In this document: positions 48,114 through 57,425 of the stretch, piece after piece
How the letters are laid out: each line of letters opens with the position of its first letter
Position numbering within the stretch: position 1 is the stretch's first letter
Assembly: GCA_016291665.1 (NCBI GenBank)
Contig: JAEEYE010000008.1
Span: forward strand, 20,755-84,754
DNA from: Oxalobacter sp.
Lineage (GTDB): Bacteria; Pseudomonadota; Gammaproteobacteria; Burkholderiales; Burkholderiaceae_D
DNA: 64,000 bases
Direction: 5' to 3'
Made by a program: the position numbers and the translations under genes
The notes under the pieces: generated by a model
Databases searched by the model: none
The model's input: only the letters and a program-made list of their open reading frames with translations
Told to the model about the DNA's origin: nothing

Positions 48114-49664
48114 ATGCGTAAGCTCTGGCGACTGATATCTATTTTCTTCGTCATGTTCCGGCATGGACTTGACGATATGGCCGTTTCATACCTGTTTAGC
48201 CAGGGAGCTGCTTCCTTCTATCGCGGTATTTTCTTTTGGCGTGGATTGGCAAGACCAGCAGCTGAGCGTTTCAGACGGGCTCTTGAAGAATTAGGGCCTA
48301 TTTTCATCAAGCTGGGACAGGTCCTGTCCACAAGGCGTGACCTGTTGCCAGAAGATTTTGCAGATGAGTTGGCGAAACTCCAAGATCAGGTTCCGCCATT
48401 TGATGCCTCCCTTGCGAGAAACCAAGTTACCAAAAGCCTTGGGGCGCCTCCCGAAGAGCTTTTTGCGGAATTCGATGCCCAGCCGGTTGCCTCAGCATCT
48501 ATCGCACAGGTGCATTTTGCCGTACTCAAAGATGGGCGCAAGGCCGCAGTCAAAATTTTAAGGCCTGACATCCTGCGCCGCATTGAGCGCGATCTTGAAT
48601 TGATGTATGCCTTCGCTGCCCTGGGCGAAAAATACTGGATGGACGGCAGGCGCTTGCGCTTAAGTGAGGTTGTCCGCGAATTCGACAACTCGTTGCATAA
48701 TGAAATCGATCTGCTTTGTGAAGCTGGGAACTACAGCCAGTTGCGTAGGAATTTTGAGGGGTCGGATAAATTGGTCGTCCCTGAGATCTACTGGGAACAC
48801 TGCTCATCTGAGGTCATTACGATGGAGAGGATGGAGGGCATTCCCATCTCTCGTATTGATGAACTTCGTAAAGCAGGGTTTGACTTAAAAAAACTGTCGC
48901 GAAACGGCGTGGATATTTTCCTGACACAGGTTTTTGATCATGCATTTTTCCATGCTGATATGCACCCAGGAAATATCCTAATTTCTACTATGCCTGATTC
49001 GTGGGGCAAGTTCATTGCCCTGGATTTGGGGATTGTTGGCATGCTCGATGACTTTGATAGGGAATACCTTTCGAAGAACTTCATTGCATTTTTCCGGCGA
49101 GACTACCATTTGGTAGCACAGACGCATATTGAATGTGGGTGGGCTCCACCAGAGACTCGTGCTGTAGAATTGGAAGCGGCTATTCGTACTTGCTGTGAAC
49201 CGGTGTTTGACCGACCCTTGAAGGAATTTTCCTTTGGGCTTGTTTTGATGCGTCTGTTCCAAACCTCAAGGCGCTTTAATATTGAAATTCAACCGCAACT
49301 CATTTTGTTGCAAAAGACCATGTTGAATATTGAAGGACTGGGGCGACAGCTGGATCCAGATCTTGACCTTTGGCGTACGGCAAAGCCATTCCTGGAAAAT
49401 TGGATGAAGCGCCAGCCTGATATAAGGAAGCTAATTGAACGTATCAAGATGGAGTCCATCAGCTACAGCCGCCTTTTGCCAAGGCTTCCACTTTTAATTC
49501 AACAGGCGCTAGAGAAAAATGCGATAGTAGCGCAGGCGGCAACAGCCCAAAGACAGGAAACTGGAGCGCCACCAGATTATGGATCGAAAGGGCTGTGGCT
49601 TGTGATTGGCGCTGTTATCGGTGCGTTCTTATACCATTTCGCCAGAATACATGGATATGTGTAA
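48114..49664 (+). CDS. ubiB: Ubiquinone biosynthesis accessory factor UbiB
   Basis: 516 residues of the atypical protein-kinase-like (ADCK/COQ8) ATPase needed for ubiquinone synthesis. The KxGQ motif FIKLGQVLSTR is near residue 62. The alanine-rich loop is ASASIAQVHFAV and KAAVKILRP holds the ATP lysine. HADMHPGNIL and LDLGIVGML follow. The C-terminal hydrophobic GLWLVIGAVIGAFLYHF is the membrane anchor. ubiJ, usually between Tim44 and ubiB, is absent (17-bp gap). Confidence 0.95.
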   Translation: MRKLWRLISIFFVMFRHGLDDMAVSYLFSQGAASFYRGIFFWRGLARPAAERFRRALEELGPIFIKLGQVLSTRRDLLPEDFADELAKLQDQVPPFDASLARNQVTKSLGAPPEELFAEFDAQPVASASIAQVHFAVLKDGRKAAVKILRPDILRRIERDLELMYAFAALGEKYWMDGRRLRLSEVVREFDNSLHNEIDLLCEAGNYSQLRRNFEGSDKLVVPEIYWEHCSSEVITMERMEGIPISRIDELRKAGFDLKKLSRNGVDIFLTQVFDHAFFHADMHPGNILISTMPDSWGKFIALDLGIVGMLDDFDREYLSKNFIAFFRRDYHLVAQTHIECGWAPPETRAVELEAAIRTCCEPVFDRPLKEFSFGLVLMRLFQTSRRFNIEIQPQLILLQKTMLNIEGLGRQLDPDLDLWRTAKPFLENWMKRQPDIRKLIERIKMESISYSRLLPRLPLLIQQALEKNAIVAQAATAQRQETGAPPDYGSKGLWLVIGAVIGAFLYHFARIHGYV

Positions 49665-49736
49665 TTCTTCGGCGAAAGCGCCCGGTACAATTTATAATCG
49701 GCCTATCTTTATAATCCTTTTCACGTATGCCCGCAC

Positions 49737-51185
49737 ATGAATACTCTGGTCTGGTTTGTAATCCTGTACTGGGTCGTATCGGTAGGTATCGGTGTGTTTG
49801 CAGCGCGGTTTGTTAGAAGTTCGCGTGATTTTGCGGTTGCAGGCCGTGCGCTTCCCCTCTATGTCGTTACGGCAACAGTATTTTCGACTTGGTTTGGATC
49901 TGAAGCCGTCTTAGGCATTCCGCCTACTTTTGTTGAAGAAGGATTCGTCGGCGTTATTTCAGATCCATTTTGTTCAGGTATGTGCCTGATTCTGGTTGGT
50001 CTCCTGATTGCTAGGAAACTGTACCGGATGAACCTGTTGACCATCACGGATTTCTACCGCAACCGCTATGGGAGGACAGTCGAAATTATTGTTGCGCTCA
50101 GCATTGTTGTGTCATACCTAGGATGGGTCTCTGCCCAGATTAAAGCGCTTGGATTAGTTTTCAACATCATTTCTGACGGAGCGGTTTCCGTCAACATTGG
50201 TATGGTCATCGGCTTGGTCTGCGTTCTGATTTATACCCTGCTTGGCGGGATGTGGTCTGTTGCCATTACCGATTTTGTCCAGATGATCATTATTGTCGTT
50301 GGCATTATCTATATTTGTTTTGAAATTGCTGGTATGGTTCCCGGCGGTGCAAGCTTTGTAATCAGTCATGCTTATGATGCGGGAAGGCTCAGCTTCATTC
50401 CCGAGATGAATGCTGTAGCTATCTTTGCCTTTGTTGGTGCTGGGCTAACGATGCTTTTTGGCTCCATTCCACAGCAAGATATTTTTCAGCGTATCGCTTC
50501 TGCTAAGAATGAAAATGTCGCCCAACAGGGATCCATTTTGGGCGGTGCGTTCTATATTGCATTCGGATTGTTCCCGATGTTCCTCTGTTATGCAACGACC
50601 CTGCTTGATCCAGCTTTAGTTGCTGAGCTGATTGAGGTTGACTCCCAGATGATTGTGCCAGCTATGATAATCAAATATATGCCGCTGTTCGCTCAAGTAG
50701 TTTTCTTTGGCGCGTTACTGTCAGCTATCCAGTCTAGCGCGAGTGCAACACTTCTTGCTCCCTCCATTACTTTTTCTGAAAATGTCATTAAGGGCTTTTT
50801 CCCAAATATGAGTGACCGTCAGCACCTTTTTATGATGCGAACAGTTGTCCTGGGATTTACAGCCTTTGTCTTGGGATTTGCGATGTACACGGATTCAAGC
50901 ATTTTTAAAATGGTTGAGAATGCCTATAAATCTACCCTTGTTGTTGCATTTGTCCCTCTGATGGCCGGTTTTTTCTGGAAATCGGCCAACCGGGCGGGAG
51001 CGTTAGTATCGATGGTTGGCGGAGCACTTGTTTGGATTGCTTTCGAGATTATTGATCCTGAAGGAACTGTTCCGCCGCAACTCTATGGATTTGCTGTAGC
51101 AGTTATCGGCATGTTTGTTGGGTCACTGCTGTTAAAGGAACGAGCAGAGCCACCCGTACAGCCGCCAGCTGTCTCTGCCGAATAG
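49737..51185 (+). CDS. Sodium:solute symporter (SSS family)
   Basis: 482 residues with about 12-13 hydrophobic segments. The start TLVWFVILYWVVSVGIGVFA and the SSS signature DFAVAGRALPLYVVTATVFS are near the N-terminus. FGSIPQQDIFQRIASAKNE is in the middle, as in the family's core. The sodium-coupled substrate (proline, pantothenate or other solutes are seen in the family) cannot be told. It is a single gene 72 bp after ubiB. Confidence 0.88.
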   Translation: MNTLVWFVILYWVVSVGIGVFAARFVRSSRDFAVAGRALPLYVVTATVFSTWFGSEAVLGIPPTFVEEGFVGVISDPFCSGMCLILVGLLIARKLYRMNLLTITDFYRNRYGRTVEIIVALSIVVSYLGWVSAQIKALGLVFNIISDGAVSVNIGMVIGLVCVLIYTLLGGMWSVAITDFVQMIIIVVGIIYICFEIAGMVPGGASFVISHAYDAGRLSFIPEMNAVAIFAFVGAGLTMLFGSIPQQDIFQRIASAKNENVAQQGSILGGAFYIAFGLFPMFLCYATTLLDPALVAELIEVDSQMIVPAMIIKYMPLFAQVVFFGALLSAIQSSASATLLAPSITFSENVIKGFFPNMSDRQHLFMMRTVVLGFTAFVLGFAMYTDSSIFKMVENAYKSTLVVAFVPLMAGFFWKSANRAGALVSMVGGALVWIAFEIIDPEGTVPPQLYGFAVAVIGMFVGSLLLKERAEPPVQPPAVSAE

Positions 51186-51250
51186 AGTGCTATTCTTACT
51201 GAAAAGCTCTATAATCTTATGCTTTAGTAGAAAGTTTTTGGAGTCGTACT

Positions 51251-51475
51251 GTGCCTATCTATGCCTACCGATGTGAAGACTGCGGTTTTGCGAAGGATGT
51301 TCTGCAGAAGTTGTCTGACGCTCCGTTGCATGTCTGCCCATCTTGTGGAAAAAGCACTTTCAGAAAACAGGTCACTTCGGCTGCGGTTCAGTCTAAGGGA
51401 AGTAGTCCTGTAAGCGTCCCATCCCCATGCAGTTGCTGCTGTGCGGCGGGTCCTGGTGGGACGCCTTGCGCTTAA
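51251..51475 (+). CDS. FmdB-family zinc ribbon protein
   Basis: 74 residues with GTG start at 51251 and the start PIYAYRCEDCGFAKDVLQK. The zinc-ribbon cysteines are C8, C11, C29 and C32, and a cysteine-rich tail (PCSCCC) follows. Function is unknown; the family is common next to aspS in betaproteobacteria. TATAAT at 51210-51215 is a possible -10 box. The intervening DUF502 gene of many relatives is absent. Confidence 0.85.
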   Translation: MPIYAYRCEDCGFAKDVLQKLSDAPLHVCPSCGKSTFRKQVTSAAVQSKGSSPVSVPSPCSCCCAAGPGGTPCA

Positions 51476-51550
51476 CGACATTCCAGAAGAAAACGCCTGA
51501 CAGCAAAGACTGTGAAGGCATAAGACCAACAAGAGGAAAAGAAAATACCT

Positions 51551-53368
51551 ATGTCCATGCGAACCAACTACTGTGGCCTCACAACTGAAGCCCTGCTTGG
51601 CCAGACAGTCACTCTCTGTGGCTGGGTACACCGTCGCCGCGATCATGGCGGCATTATCTTTATCGACCTGCGTGACCGTGAGGGTTTGGTTCAGGTTGTC
51701 TGCGATCCTGACCGGCCAGATGTTTTCAAGACAGCGGAATCCATCCGCAACGAATACTGCTTGAAGGTTACAGGTCGTGTTCGCCCTCGCCCAGAAGGAA
51801 CCAACAACGATAATCTCGTCTCTGGCAAGGTAGAAGTTTTCTGCGAAGCCCTTGAAGTGCTTAATGCCTCTGTTACCCCGCCGTTCCAGCTTGATGACGA
51901 GCACCTGTCTGAAACTACGCGGTTGACGCACCGCGTGTTGGATCTGCGCCGTCCACAGATGCAGAACAATCTACGGTTGCGTTACCGCATCGCTATGGAA
52001 GTCCGTAAATATCTTGATGAGAACGGGTTTATTGACATTGAAACGCCAATGCTGACGAAATCAACACCAGAAGGTGCGCGCGATTACCTCGTTCCTTCTC
52101 GGGTGAACCCGGGGGCGTTCTTCGCATTGCCGCAATCCCCGCAGATTTTCAAGCAGCTCTTGATGGTCGCAGGGTTTGACCGCTATTACCAGATTACCAA
52201 ATGTTTCCGTGACGAAGATTTACGTGCAGACAGGCAGCCTGAATTTACCCAGATTGACTGTGAGCTGTCCTTCGTGGAAGAACAGGAAATCCGTGATCTG
52301 TTTGAAACAATGATCCGCCAGATTTTTAAGAATACACTGGACACGCAGTTGCCTGAAAAATTCCCTGTGATGACGTACGACACAGCAATGGCGAAATACG
52401 GTTCAGACAAACCTGATTTACGCGTCAAGCTCGAATTTACTGAGTTGACCGATGTCATGAAGGACGTGCCATTTAAGGTCTTCAGCAATGTTGCTAATAT
52501 GCCGGGTGGACGTGTTGCTGCTCTCTTGGTTCCAGGTGGATCCCAAGAAGGTACTGGTATGCCGCGTTCTGAAATTGATGCTTACACGCAGTTTGTTGGC
52601 ATTTATGGTGCTAAGGGTTTGGCCTATATCCGTGTCAACGACATGAGTAAAGGTCGTGCGGGGCTGCAGTCTCCAATTATCAAGAACCTGACCGATGAAG
52701 CGATTGCCGCTACCCTTGAGCGAACAGGAGCAAAAAATGGTGATTTGATTTTCTTTGGTGCGGACAAAGCACGTGTTGTCAACGATTCACTCGGTGCACT
52801 GAGGAACAAGATTGGTTATTCCGAATTTGGCCAACGCCACAACCTCTTCGAAGATTCTTGGAAGCCCCTTTGGGTCATTGATTTCCCAATGTTTGAATAT
52901 GATGAAGGAGAAGACCGTTGGACGGCGTGTCATCATCCATTCACCTCTCCAAAGGATGGCCATGAAGATCTGTTGGAAAGCGATCCTGGCAAATGCTACG
53001 CAAAGGCCTATGACCTTGTCTTGAATGGTTGGGAACTGGGAGGTGGTTCCATCCGTATCCACCGTGAAGAAGTCCAGAATAAAGTTTTCCGTGCCCTCAA
53101 GATTACAGAAGATGAGGCCAAGGAAAAATTCGGATTCCTGCTGGATGCCTTGCAGTATGGCGCGCCTCCACATGGTGGCCTAGCTTTCGGGTTGGATCGT
53201 TTGGTGACGCTGATGACGAAGTCCGATTCTATCCGTGATGTTATTGCTTTCCCGAAGACGCAGCGTGCCCAGTGTCTGTTGACCCAAGCACCGTCAGCTG
53301 TTTCGGAAAAACAGTTGCAGGAATTGCATATCAGGCTTCGCAAGGTCGATATGGCAGAGCCTGCCTGA
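51551..53368 (+). CDS. aspS: Aspartyl-tRNA synthetase
   Basis: 605 residues, the bacterial AspRS length with the GAD insertion domain. The anticodon-binding OB fold at the N-terminus ([20 protein letters not shown]) is followed by class II motif 1, motif 2 with [18 protein letters not shown], and motif 3 [13 protein letters not shown] near 560. It charges tRNA-Asp, possibly also tRNA-Asn if this organism lacks AsnRS. An ATG at 51557 is an alternative start. Confidence 0.96.
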   Translation: MSMRTNYCGLTTEALLGQTVTLCGWVHRRRDHGGIIFIDLRDREGLVQVVCDPDRPDVFKTAESIRNEYCLKVTGRVRPRPEGTNNDNLVSGKVEVFCEALEVLNASVTPPFQLDDEHLSETTRLTHRVLDLRRPQMQNNLRLRYRIAMEVRKYLDENGFIDIETPMLTKSTPEGARDYLVPSRVNPGAFFALPQSPQIFKQLLMVAGFDRYYQITKCFRDEDLRADRQPEFTQIDCELSFVEEQEIRDLFETMIRQIFKNTLDTQLPEKFPVMTYDTAMAKYGSDKPDLRVKLEFTELTDVMKDVPFKVFSNVANMPGGRVAALLVPGGSQEGTGMPRSEIDAYTQFVGIYGAKGLAYIRVNDMSKGRAGLQSPIIKNLTDEAIAATLERTGAKNGDLIFFGADKARVVNDSLGALRNKIGYSEFGQRHNLFEDSWKPLWVIDFPMFEYDEGEDRWTACHHPFTSPKDGHEDLLESDPGKCYAKAYDLVLNGWELGGGSIRIHREEVQNKVFRALKITEDEAKEKFGFLLDALQYGAPPHGGLAFGLDRLVTLMTKSDSIRDVIAFPKTQRAQCLLTQAPSAVSEKQLQELHIRLRKVDMAEPA

Positions 53369-53415
53369 CGACGGACAATCAATTGGGGGAATCTTCGGAT
53401 TTCCCCTTAACATCC

Positions 53416-53913
53416 TTGAATATTACTTACAAAATCCCGCAATCCATCCTTGCTGTCATCTATACCAAGGATTTGGATGTCCTCTTGATTGAACGGGCTG
53501 ACCGTCCAGGGTTCTGGCAGTCGGTAACGGGCTCGCGGGACTCCCTCTCAGAAAAACTAGAAGAAACGGCTATCCGGGAAATTTTTGAAGAAACTGGGAT
53601 AACTGTCGTAGATACCATTACAGATCCAGCCCCTTCTTCTCGCCAGGTTCAGAAGCGTTATTTGACTGACTGGCAGATTGAGCACGAGTTTGAGATTTTC
53701 TCAGTTTGGCGTCACCGTTTTGCGCCTGGTGTTACGACGAACACGGAGCATGTGTTCGGATTGCAGGTACCGACGACTTTTGATGTCGTATTGGAACCCA
53801 CAGAACACTTAAATGCAATGTGGCTTCCTTGGAGGGAGGCCGCAGCGAAATGTTTTTCTTGGACTAACAGGGAAGCTATTGAGGCGCTGCCGATGCATGT
53901 CATTACCGATTAA
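53416..53913 (+). CDS. nudB: Dihydroneopterin triphosphate diphosphatase NudB (start uncertain)
   Basis: About 165 residues. NudB removes pyrophosphate from dihydroneopterin triphosphate in folate synthesis (after FolE2). The N-terminal YKIPQSILAVIYTKDLDVLL and the Nudix box GSRDSLSEKLEETAIREIFE-ETGI match the family. No ATG or GTG lies before the domain outside aspS, so the TTG at 53416 is chosen; TTG at 53383 is the alternative. The frame stays open 97 bp into aspS. It is closely linked to aspS. Confidence 0.85.
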   Translation: MNITYKIPQSILAVIYTKDLDVLLIERADRPGFWQSVTGSRDSLSEKLEETAIREIFEETGITVVDTITDPAPSSRQVQKRYLTDWQIEHEFEIFSVWRHRFAPGVTTNTEHVFGLQVPTTFDVVLEPTEHLNAMWLPWREAAAKCFSWTNREAIEALPMHVITD

Positions 53914-53921
53914 GGTAGGGG

Positions 53922-55415
53922 CTACTCTTTGGGCATATCTGGGAAAAGCGTTTTGAGTCGATATTGGCGTTGGCGGTAATTGCCTTCCGGACCTTTGGGG
54001 CCACAGTCAACTTTGTCAAAAAGCTGTGTAATTTTAGCAAGAACCTGTCTTTGGCGGCTTGTACGGATTAATATTAGCCGCCGTCTGCTATGTCGGTATA
54101 CGCTTCTAATGTCAACTAGAAGGCAATGACCTTGGTTGGCTTGGTGGACGTCTAAAAGGAGTGCTTCAGGGCGAGATAATCCGAAAATCGAAGCAAGCTC
54201 AATGCGGGCAGCCAGAAAGGGGTAGCTTGCTGTGATGTCTGGCGTCATATGTTGCATGCCATAAACTGCCCAAGGGGCGGGTTCAGCAGGGTCTGAAATC
54301 TTGCCCAGCATGACTTCTGCTTCTGATCGGCCGTTTCCCAGAGCCTTCTGTAGCCAGTACATCGCCTTGATGTCATTTGTTTCGTTGTCACGCCGACATC
54401 GCCATGCATGCAGCCCCAGTTCGTATTGCGCTTTTGGGTGCCCAAGGTTGCTGGCTGTTTCTAAGTAATCCAGCGAATCAGCCATACTGCGTTGAGAGAA
54501 TTCCGCTTTTTGGTAGATAAGGGCAAGTGCGTACCAAGCTTTGGGCGAGCCTTGATCCCCTGCTTGCTTAAGCCATTTGACAGCCTTCTTAAAGCTGGTT
54601 GAACCTGCTCCACGCTGTACACGTAGGCCGTCCTCATCCATCTTCGCAAACCAGAGTCCTAACTGGTAGGCTGCTTCGGCATTACGGTGTGCTGCCGCAG
54701 TTTCCCAAAAGTTTTGAATGACATCTGATGCACCATCCGTATTGGCTAGTGCAATGCCGCAGCGCAGAAGGAGTTTGACGGATTGTGGATCCAGTTCAAC
54801 CTGCCGTCCCTGCCGTTCTTCTGTTTCAAGAACCTCCTGCGCAATTGGCAGTGCATATTGCAAGAATGTTTTGTAATCTTTTTGATTCCATGAGTATTCA
54901 ATCAGGGCAGATCTTGCATCTGGAACACCTGATTCGGCAGCTTGGGTGACCCAATATGCCGTTTTGTCGTCCATTTCGGTGTAAGCCTCATGCTGGCTAG
55001 CAATTTCAGCCAGAAGCCATTGCGCTTCTCCAATTTTTTGGTGGGCGGCTCCTTCTAAAAGCTTGATGGCTTCATGGTGCCGTTCGGGATTAACAGGGGT
55101 ATCGGCTAGGAGCATTTGTGCCAAGACAAGGCCGGCGCGAGGTACACCGTCTTTTAGAGCATCACGATACCATCCTTCGGCCTGCCTGCGGTCAGGGTGT
55201 GTCCGGACGACTTCATACGGGATGTGCTCTCCAATTAGTCGCTTTGCTGCAAGTAGGCCCTGGGATGCTGAGCGCCCGAGCCAGTGCAATGCAGTCGTAA
55301 CACTTTGAGGTAAACCTTTGCTACCAAACAGGTAAAGTTTGCCGAGCGTCAGCTGTGATTCTGGGTTTCCTGCCCGTGCTTCGCGCAACAACCTAAGTTC
55401 TTCCCTGCTAGCCAT
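53922..55415 (-). CDS. Sel1-like repeat protein with basic C-terminal domain
   Basis: 497 residues. At least six Sel1/TPR-like helical repeats are seen (for example TALHWLGRSASQGLLAAKRL, AEGWYRDALKDGVPRAGLVL, and NIDKAMYWLQKALGNGRSEA-like pattern near 360). From about residue 400 a different region begins: arginine-rich, ending VDCGPKGPEGNYRQRQYRLK. Sel1 repeats mediate protein contacts; no catalytic motif is seen. The C-terminal part is not a motif I know. It runs convergently with nudB, 8 bp apart. Confidence 0.75.
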   Translation of the reverse strand: MASREELRLLREARAGNPESQLTLGKLYLFGSKGLPQSVTTALHWLGRSASQGLLAAKRLIGEHIPYEVVRTHPDRRQAEGWYRDALKDGVPRAGLVLAQMLLADTPVNPERHHEAIKLLEGAAHQKIGEAQWLLAEIASQHEAYTEMDDKTAYWVTQAAESGVPDARSALIEYSWNQKDYKTFLQYALPIAQEVLETEERQGRQVELDPQSVKLLLRCGIALANTDGASDVIQNFWETAAAHRNAEAAYQLGLWFAKMDEDGLRVQRGAGSTSFKKAVKWLKQAGDQGSPKAWYALALIYQKAEFSQRSMADSLDYLETASNLGHPKAQYELGLHAWRCRRDNETNDIKAMYWLQKALGNGRSEAEVMLGKISDPAEPAPWAVYGMQHMTPDITASYPFLAARIELASIFGLSRPEALLLDVHQANQGHCLLVDIRSVYRHSRRRLILIRTSRQRQVLAKITQLFDKVDCGPKGPEGNYRQRQYRLKTLFPDMPKE

Positions 55416-55771
55416 TTGATTCCTGAAAAACCTTTAATCCTAAAAATTCTAATCTTTTGCTACCTTTGTGTTAATGTTGGTACGATCCAATAGGGTGTTT
55501 TTCGGATTTTTGTAACTAAAGCACAACACTTTACGTATTTTGAGATTAACGGCTCGGATTCCCATTTTGTTGCCTAATGTTTCGAAACAGGCGGTTTCTC
55601 AGCGAATTCGTTAATGAGGATGTCAATTCTGGCGTTGTTGGGTTATCATGCAATATATGTGCTGAAACCTGTCGCAGATACACGTATCTCTGCTGACGGT
55701 TCTTTTCAGCCCGGTTTCTCAGACTTAAATTTAGGTTGCCGAAAAGGCAGCCTCCTATCGAAGGAGATAAC
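55416..55771. other. Intergenic region between Sel1-repeat gene and FAH-family gene
   Basis: This 356-bp gap between divergent genes holds no convincing coding sequence. It contains an 11-bp direct repeat, CGGTTTCTCAG, at 55592-55602 and 55712-55722. A short hairpin GGTTGCC/GGCAGCC with loop GAAAA (55733-55751) lies just before the strong ribosome binding site of the right-hand gene. No known regulatory family is evident. Confidence 0.45.
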
Positions 55772-56578
55772 ATGACAACCACTTGGGTGCGTTTCAAACA
55801 GGGTGATGCTGTTAAGTTTGGTACTCTCGATGGTGATACCATCGCAGTTTACAGCGGAGATATGTTCAACAACCCACAGGCTACCGGTGAATCCGTTAAG
55901 CTCGCTGATGTTAAGCTGATGACTCCATGCAGTCCTAGCAAGATGATTCTGCTGTGGAACAATTTCTATTCCCTGGCTAAAAAGATTGCTGAGAAGAAAG
56001 GCAAAGAAAAACCAGATATCCCTGAAGAACCACTGTGGATGCTGAAACCACCAACCGCTTTTATTGCAGATGGTGAAGCTGTTATCAAGCCAAATACCTA
56101 TTCTGGTAAGGTTGTTTATGAAGGCGAACTGGGAATTGTTATTGGTAAACGTTGCAAGGAAGTTTCTGAAGCAGAGGCTAAAGATTACATTTTTGGTTAT
56201 ACCTGCTCCAATGACGTTACCGCTGGCGAACTTTTGACGAAAGACCCTACCTTCGCACAGTGGACGCGTGCAAAAGGCTTTGATACGTTTGGTTCCTTCG
56301 GTCCTGGTATTGTTTCTGGCATCGACAATCCTGACAGTTTGGTTGTCAAGACCATCCTCAATGGTGTTGAACGTCAGAACTATCCTGTCGCTGACATGAT
56401 TTTCCGTCCACATAAGCTGGTTGCTATGCTCTCCAACGATATGACCCTCGAACCAGGCGATATCATCTCCTGTGGTACTTCTCTGGGTGTAGGCTCCATG
56501 AAGCCGGATAGTACGGTCGAAGTCATCATTGATGGCGTTGGCCACCTGTCCAATAAGTTCGTCGAATCTGCTCAGTAA
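55772..56578 (+). CDS. Fumarylacetoacetate hydrolase-family protein
   Basis: 268 residues from the ATG at 55772, behind a strong GAAGGAG; the frame opens at 55736 without one. The FAH fold acts on acyl-pyruvates and related 2-oxo acids. The metal-binding VVYEGELGIVIGK and GYTCSNDVTAGEL motifs (catalytic glutamates and aspartate) are present. LGVGSMKPDSTVEVII is near the end. The specific reaction cannot be decided. A strong terminator follows. Confidence 0.88.
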   Translation: MTTTWVRFKQGDAVKFGTLDGDTIAVYSGDMFNNPQATGESVKLADVKLMTPCSPSKMILLWNNFYSLAKKIAEKKGKEKPDIPEEPLWMLKPPTAFIADGEAVIKPNTYSGKVVYEGELGIVIGKRCKEVSEAEAKDYIFGYTCSNDVTAGELLTKDPTFAQWTRAKGFDTFGSFGPGIVSGIDNPDSLVVKTILNGVERQNYPVADMIFRPHKLVAMLSNDMTLEPGDIISCGTSLGVGSMKPDSTVEVIIDGVGHLSNKFVESAQ

Positions 56579-56599
56579 GCCAATTCGCTTGGGCTTAAG

Positions 56600-56632
56600 C
56601 GGCAGGCTTTATTTTAGGCCTGCCGTTTTTTT
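56600..56632 (+). terminator. Terminator of FAH-family gene
   Basis: CGGCAGGC (56600-56607) and GCCTGCCG (56618-56625) form an 8-bp perfect stem with a 10-nt loop, followed by seven T residues. Confidence 0.92.
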
Positions 56633-56645
56633 CAGTCTTGGGAAA

Positions 56646-56674
56646 TTGTTACATCTTTTCACACGCAGTAATAT
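56646..56674 (+). promoter_or_regulatory. Likely promoter of Spy-like protein gene
   Basis: TTGTTA (56646-56651) and TAATAT (56669-56674) are separated by 17 bp, about 50 bp upstream of the start. TATACT at 56686-56691 is a second -10-like hexamer. Motif match only. Confidence 0.45.
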
Positions 56675-56725
56675 GCTTTAACCGCTATACTGTCTACTAT
56701 GTTCTACTACCTGAAAGGAAAGGCC

Positions 56726-57277
56726 ATGAATAAACTCACCCGTTGCCTTATTGCTGGCACTGCCATGTTGGGGCTGAGCGCTTCCTGTCTGGCTGCTGGG
56801 GATTACCCACCGGCACCATCCGATGATGCGTATCAGAACTGCCAGTGTCCTCCTCCTCGCCACAAAGGATGGAAGCATGGAGAATTTGGACCTGAAGCAA
56901 AACAGAAACGCTTGCAGAAACTGCATGACAGCTTGAATCTTTCAGCTTCCCAGGAAAAAGCATGGGACGACTATGTCGCTGTCGTCAACAAGCACCATGG
57001 TCTACGTGGTGAACATCCACGTCCACCACGCGAAGAATTCGAAAAGATGACAGCCCCAGAACGTCTGGAAAAACTACTGGAGGGGATGAAGCGTCACGAA
57101 GCATACCTTCAGGAAAGATTGGACGCGACAAAGGCTTTCTATGCTGAACTGAACAGTTCGCAGAAGGAAATCTTTGATAAAGAAGCGGTTTTTCATCGTC
57201 CGCACCATCGTCGCGGTCCACGTGGACACCGCGGTTATGATGGTTATGGTAAAAAGCAGAATGCAGGACAGTATTAA
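56726..57277 (+). CDS. Spy/CpxP-like LTXXQ-motif periplasmic protein
   Basis: 183 residues from ATG 56726 (GGAAAGG upstream). The signal peptide RCLIAGTAMLGLSASCLA ends near residue 24. The mature protein is helical, with LNLSASQEKAWDDYVAVVNK in the LTXXQ position and LEKLLEGMKRHEAYLQERLD in a coiled region. Proteins of this fold protect periplasmic proteins or sense envelope stress. The mature N-terminus carries a C-x-C (NCQCPPPRHKG) and the C-terminus is histidine/arginine-rich (HRPHHRRGPRGHRGYDGY), which may bind metal. It has its own promoter and terminator. Confidence 0.78.
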   Translation: MNKLTRCLIAGTAMLGLSASCLAAGDYPPAPSDDAYQNCQCPPPRHKGWKHGEFGPEAKQKRLQKLHDSLNLSASQEKAWDDYVAVVNKHHGLRGEHPRPPREEFEKMTAPERLEKLLEGMKRHEAYLQERLDATKAFYAELNSSQKEIFDKEAVFHRPHHRRGPRGHRGYDGYGKKQNAGQY

Positions 57278-57307
57278 ACTCACATAACTTAATTACTGGG
57301 ATTCAAG

Positions 57308-57333
57308 GCACCTGATTTTTCAGGTGCTTTTTT
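57308..57333 (+). terminator. Terminator of Spy-like protein gene
   Basis: GCACCTGA (57308-57315) and TCAGGTGC (57320-57327) form an 8-bp stem with a 4-nt loop, followed by six T residues. It ends about 90 bp before argS. Confidence 0.92.
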
Positions 57334-57425
57334 ATTATTCTTTCTGGGAACGCAGGTATAATCTCCAATTGGTCTGGGAACAGGAGTGCTTTGTTCCCAT
57401 CGTAATGTTTTTTGAATGGTTTTTC

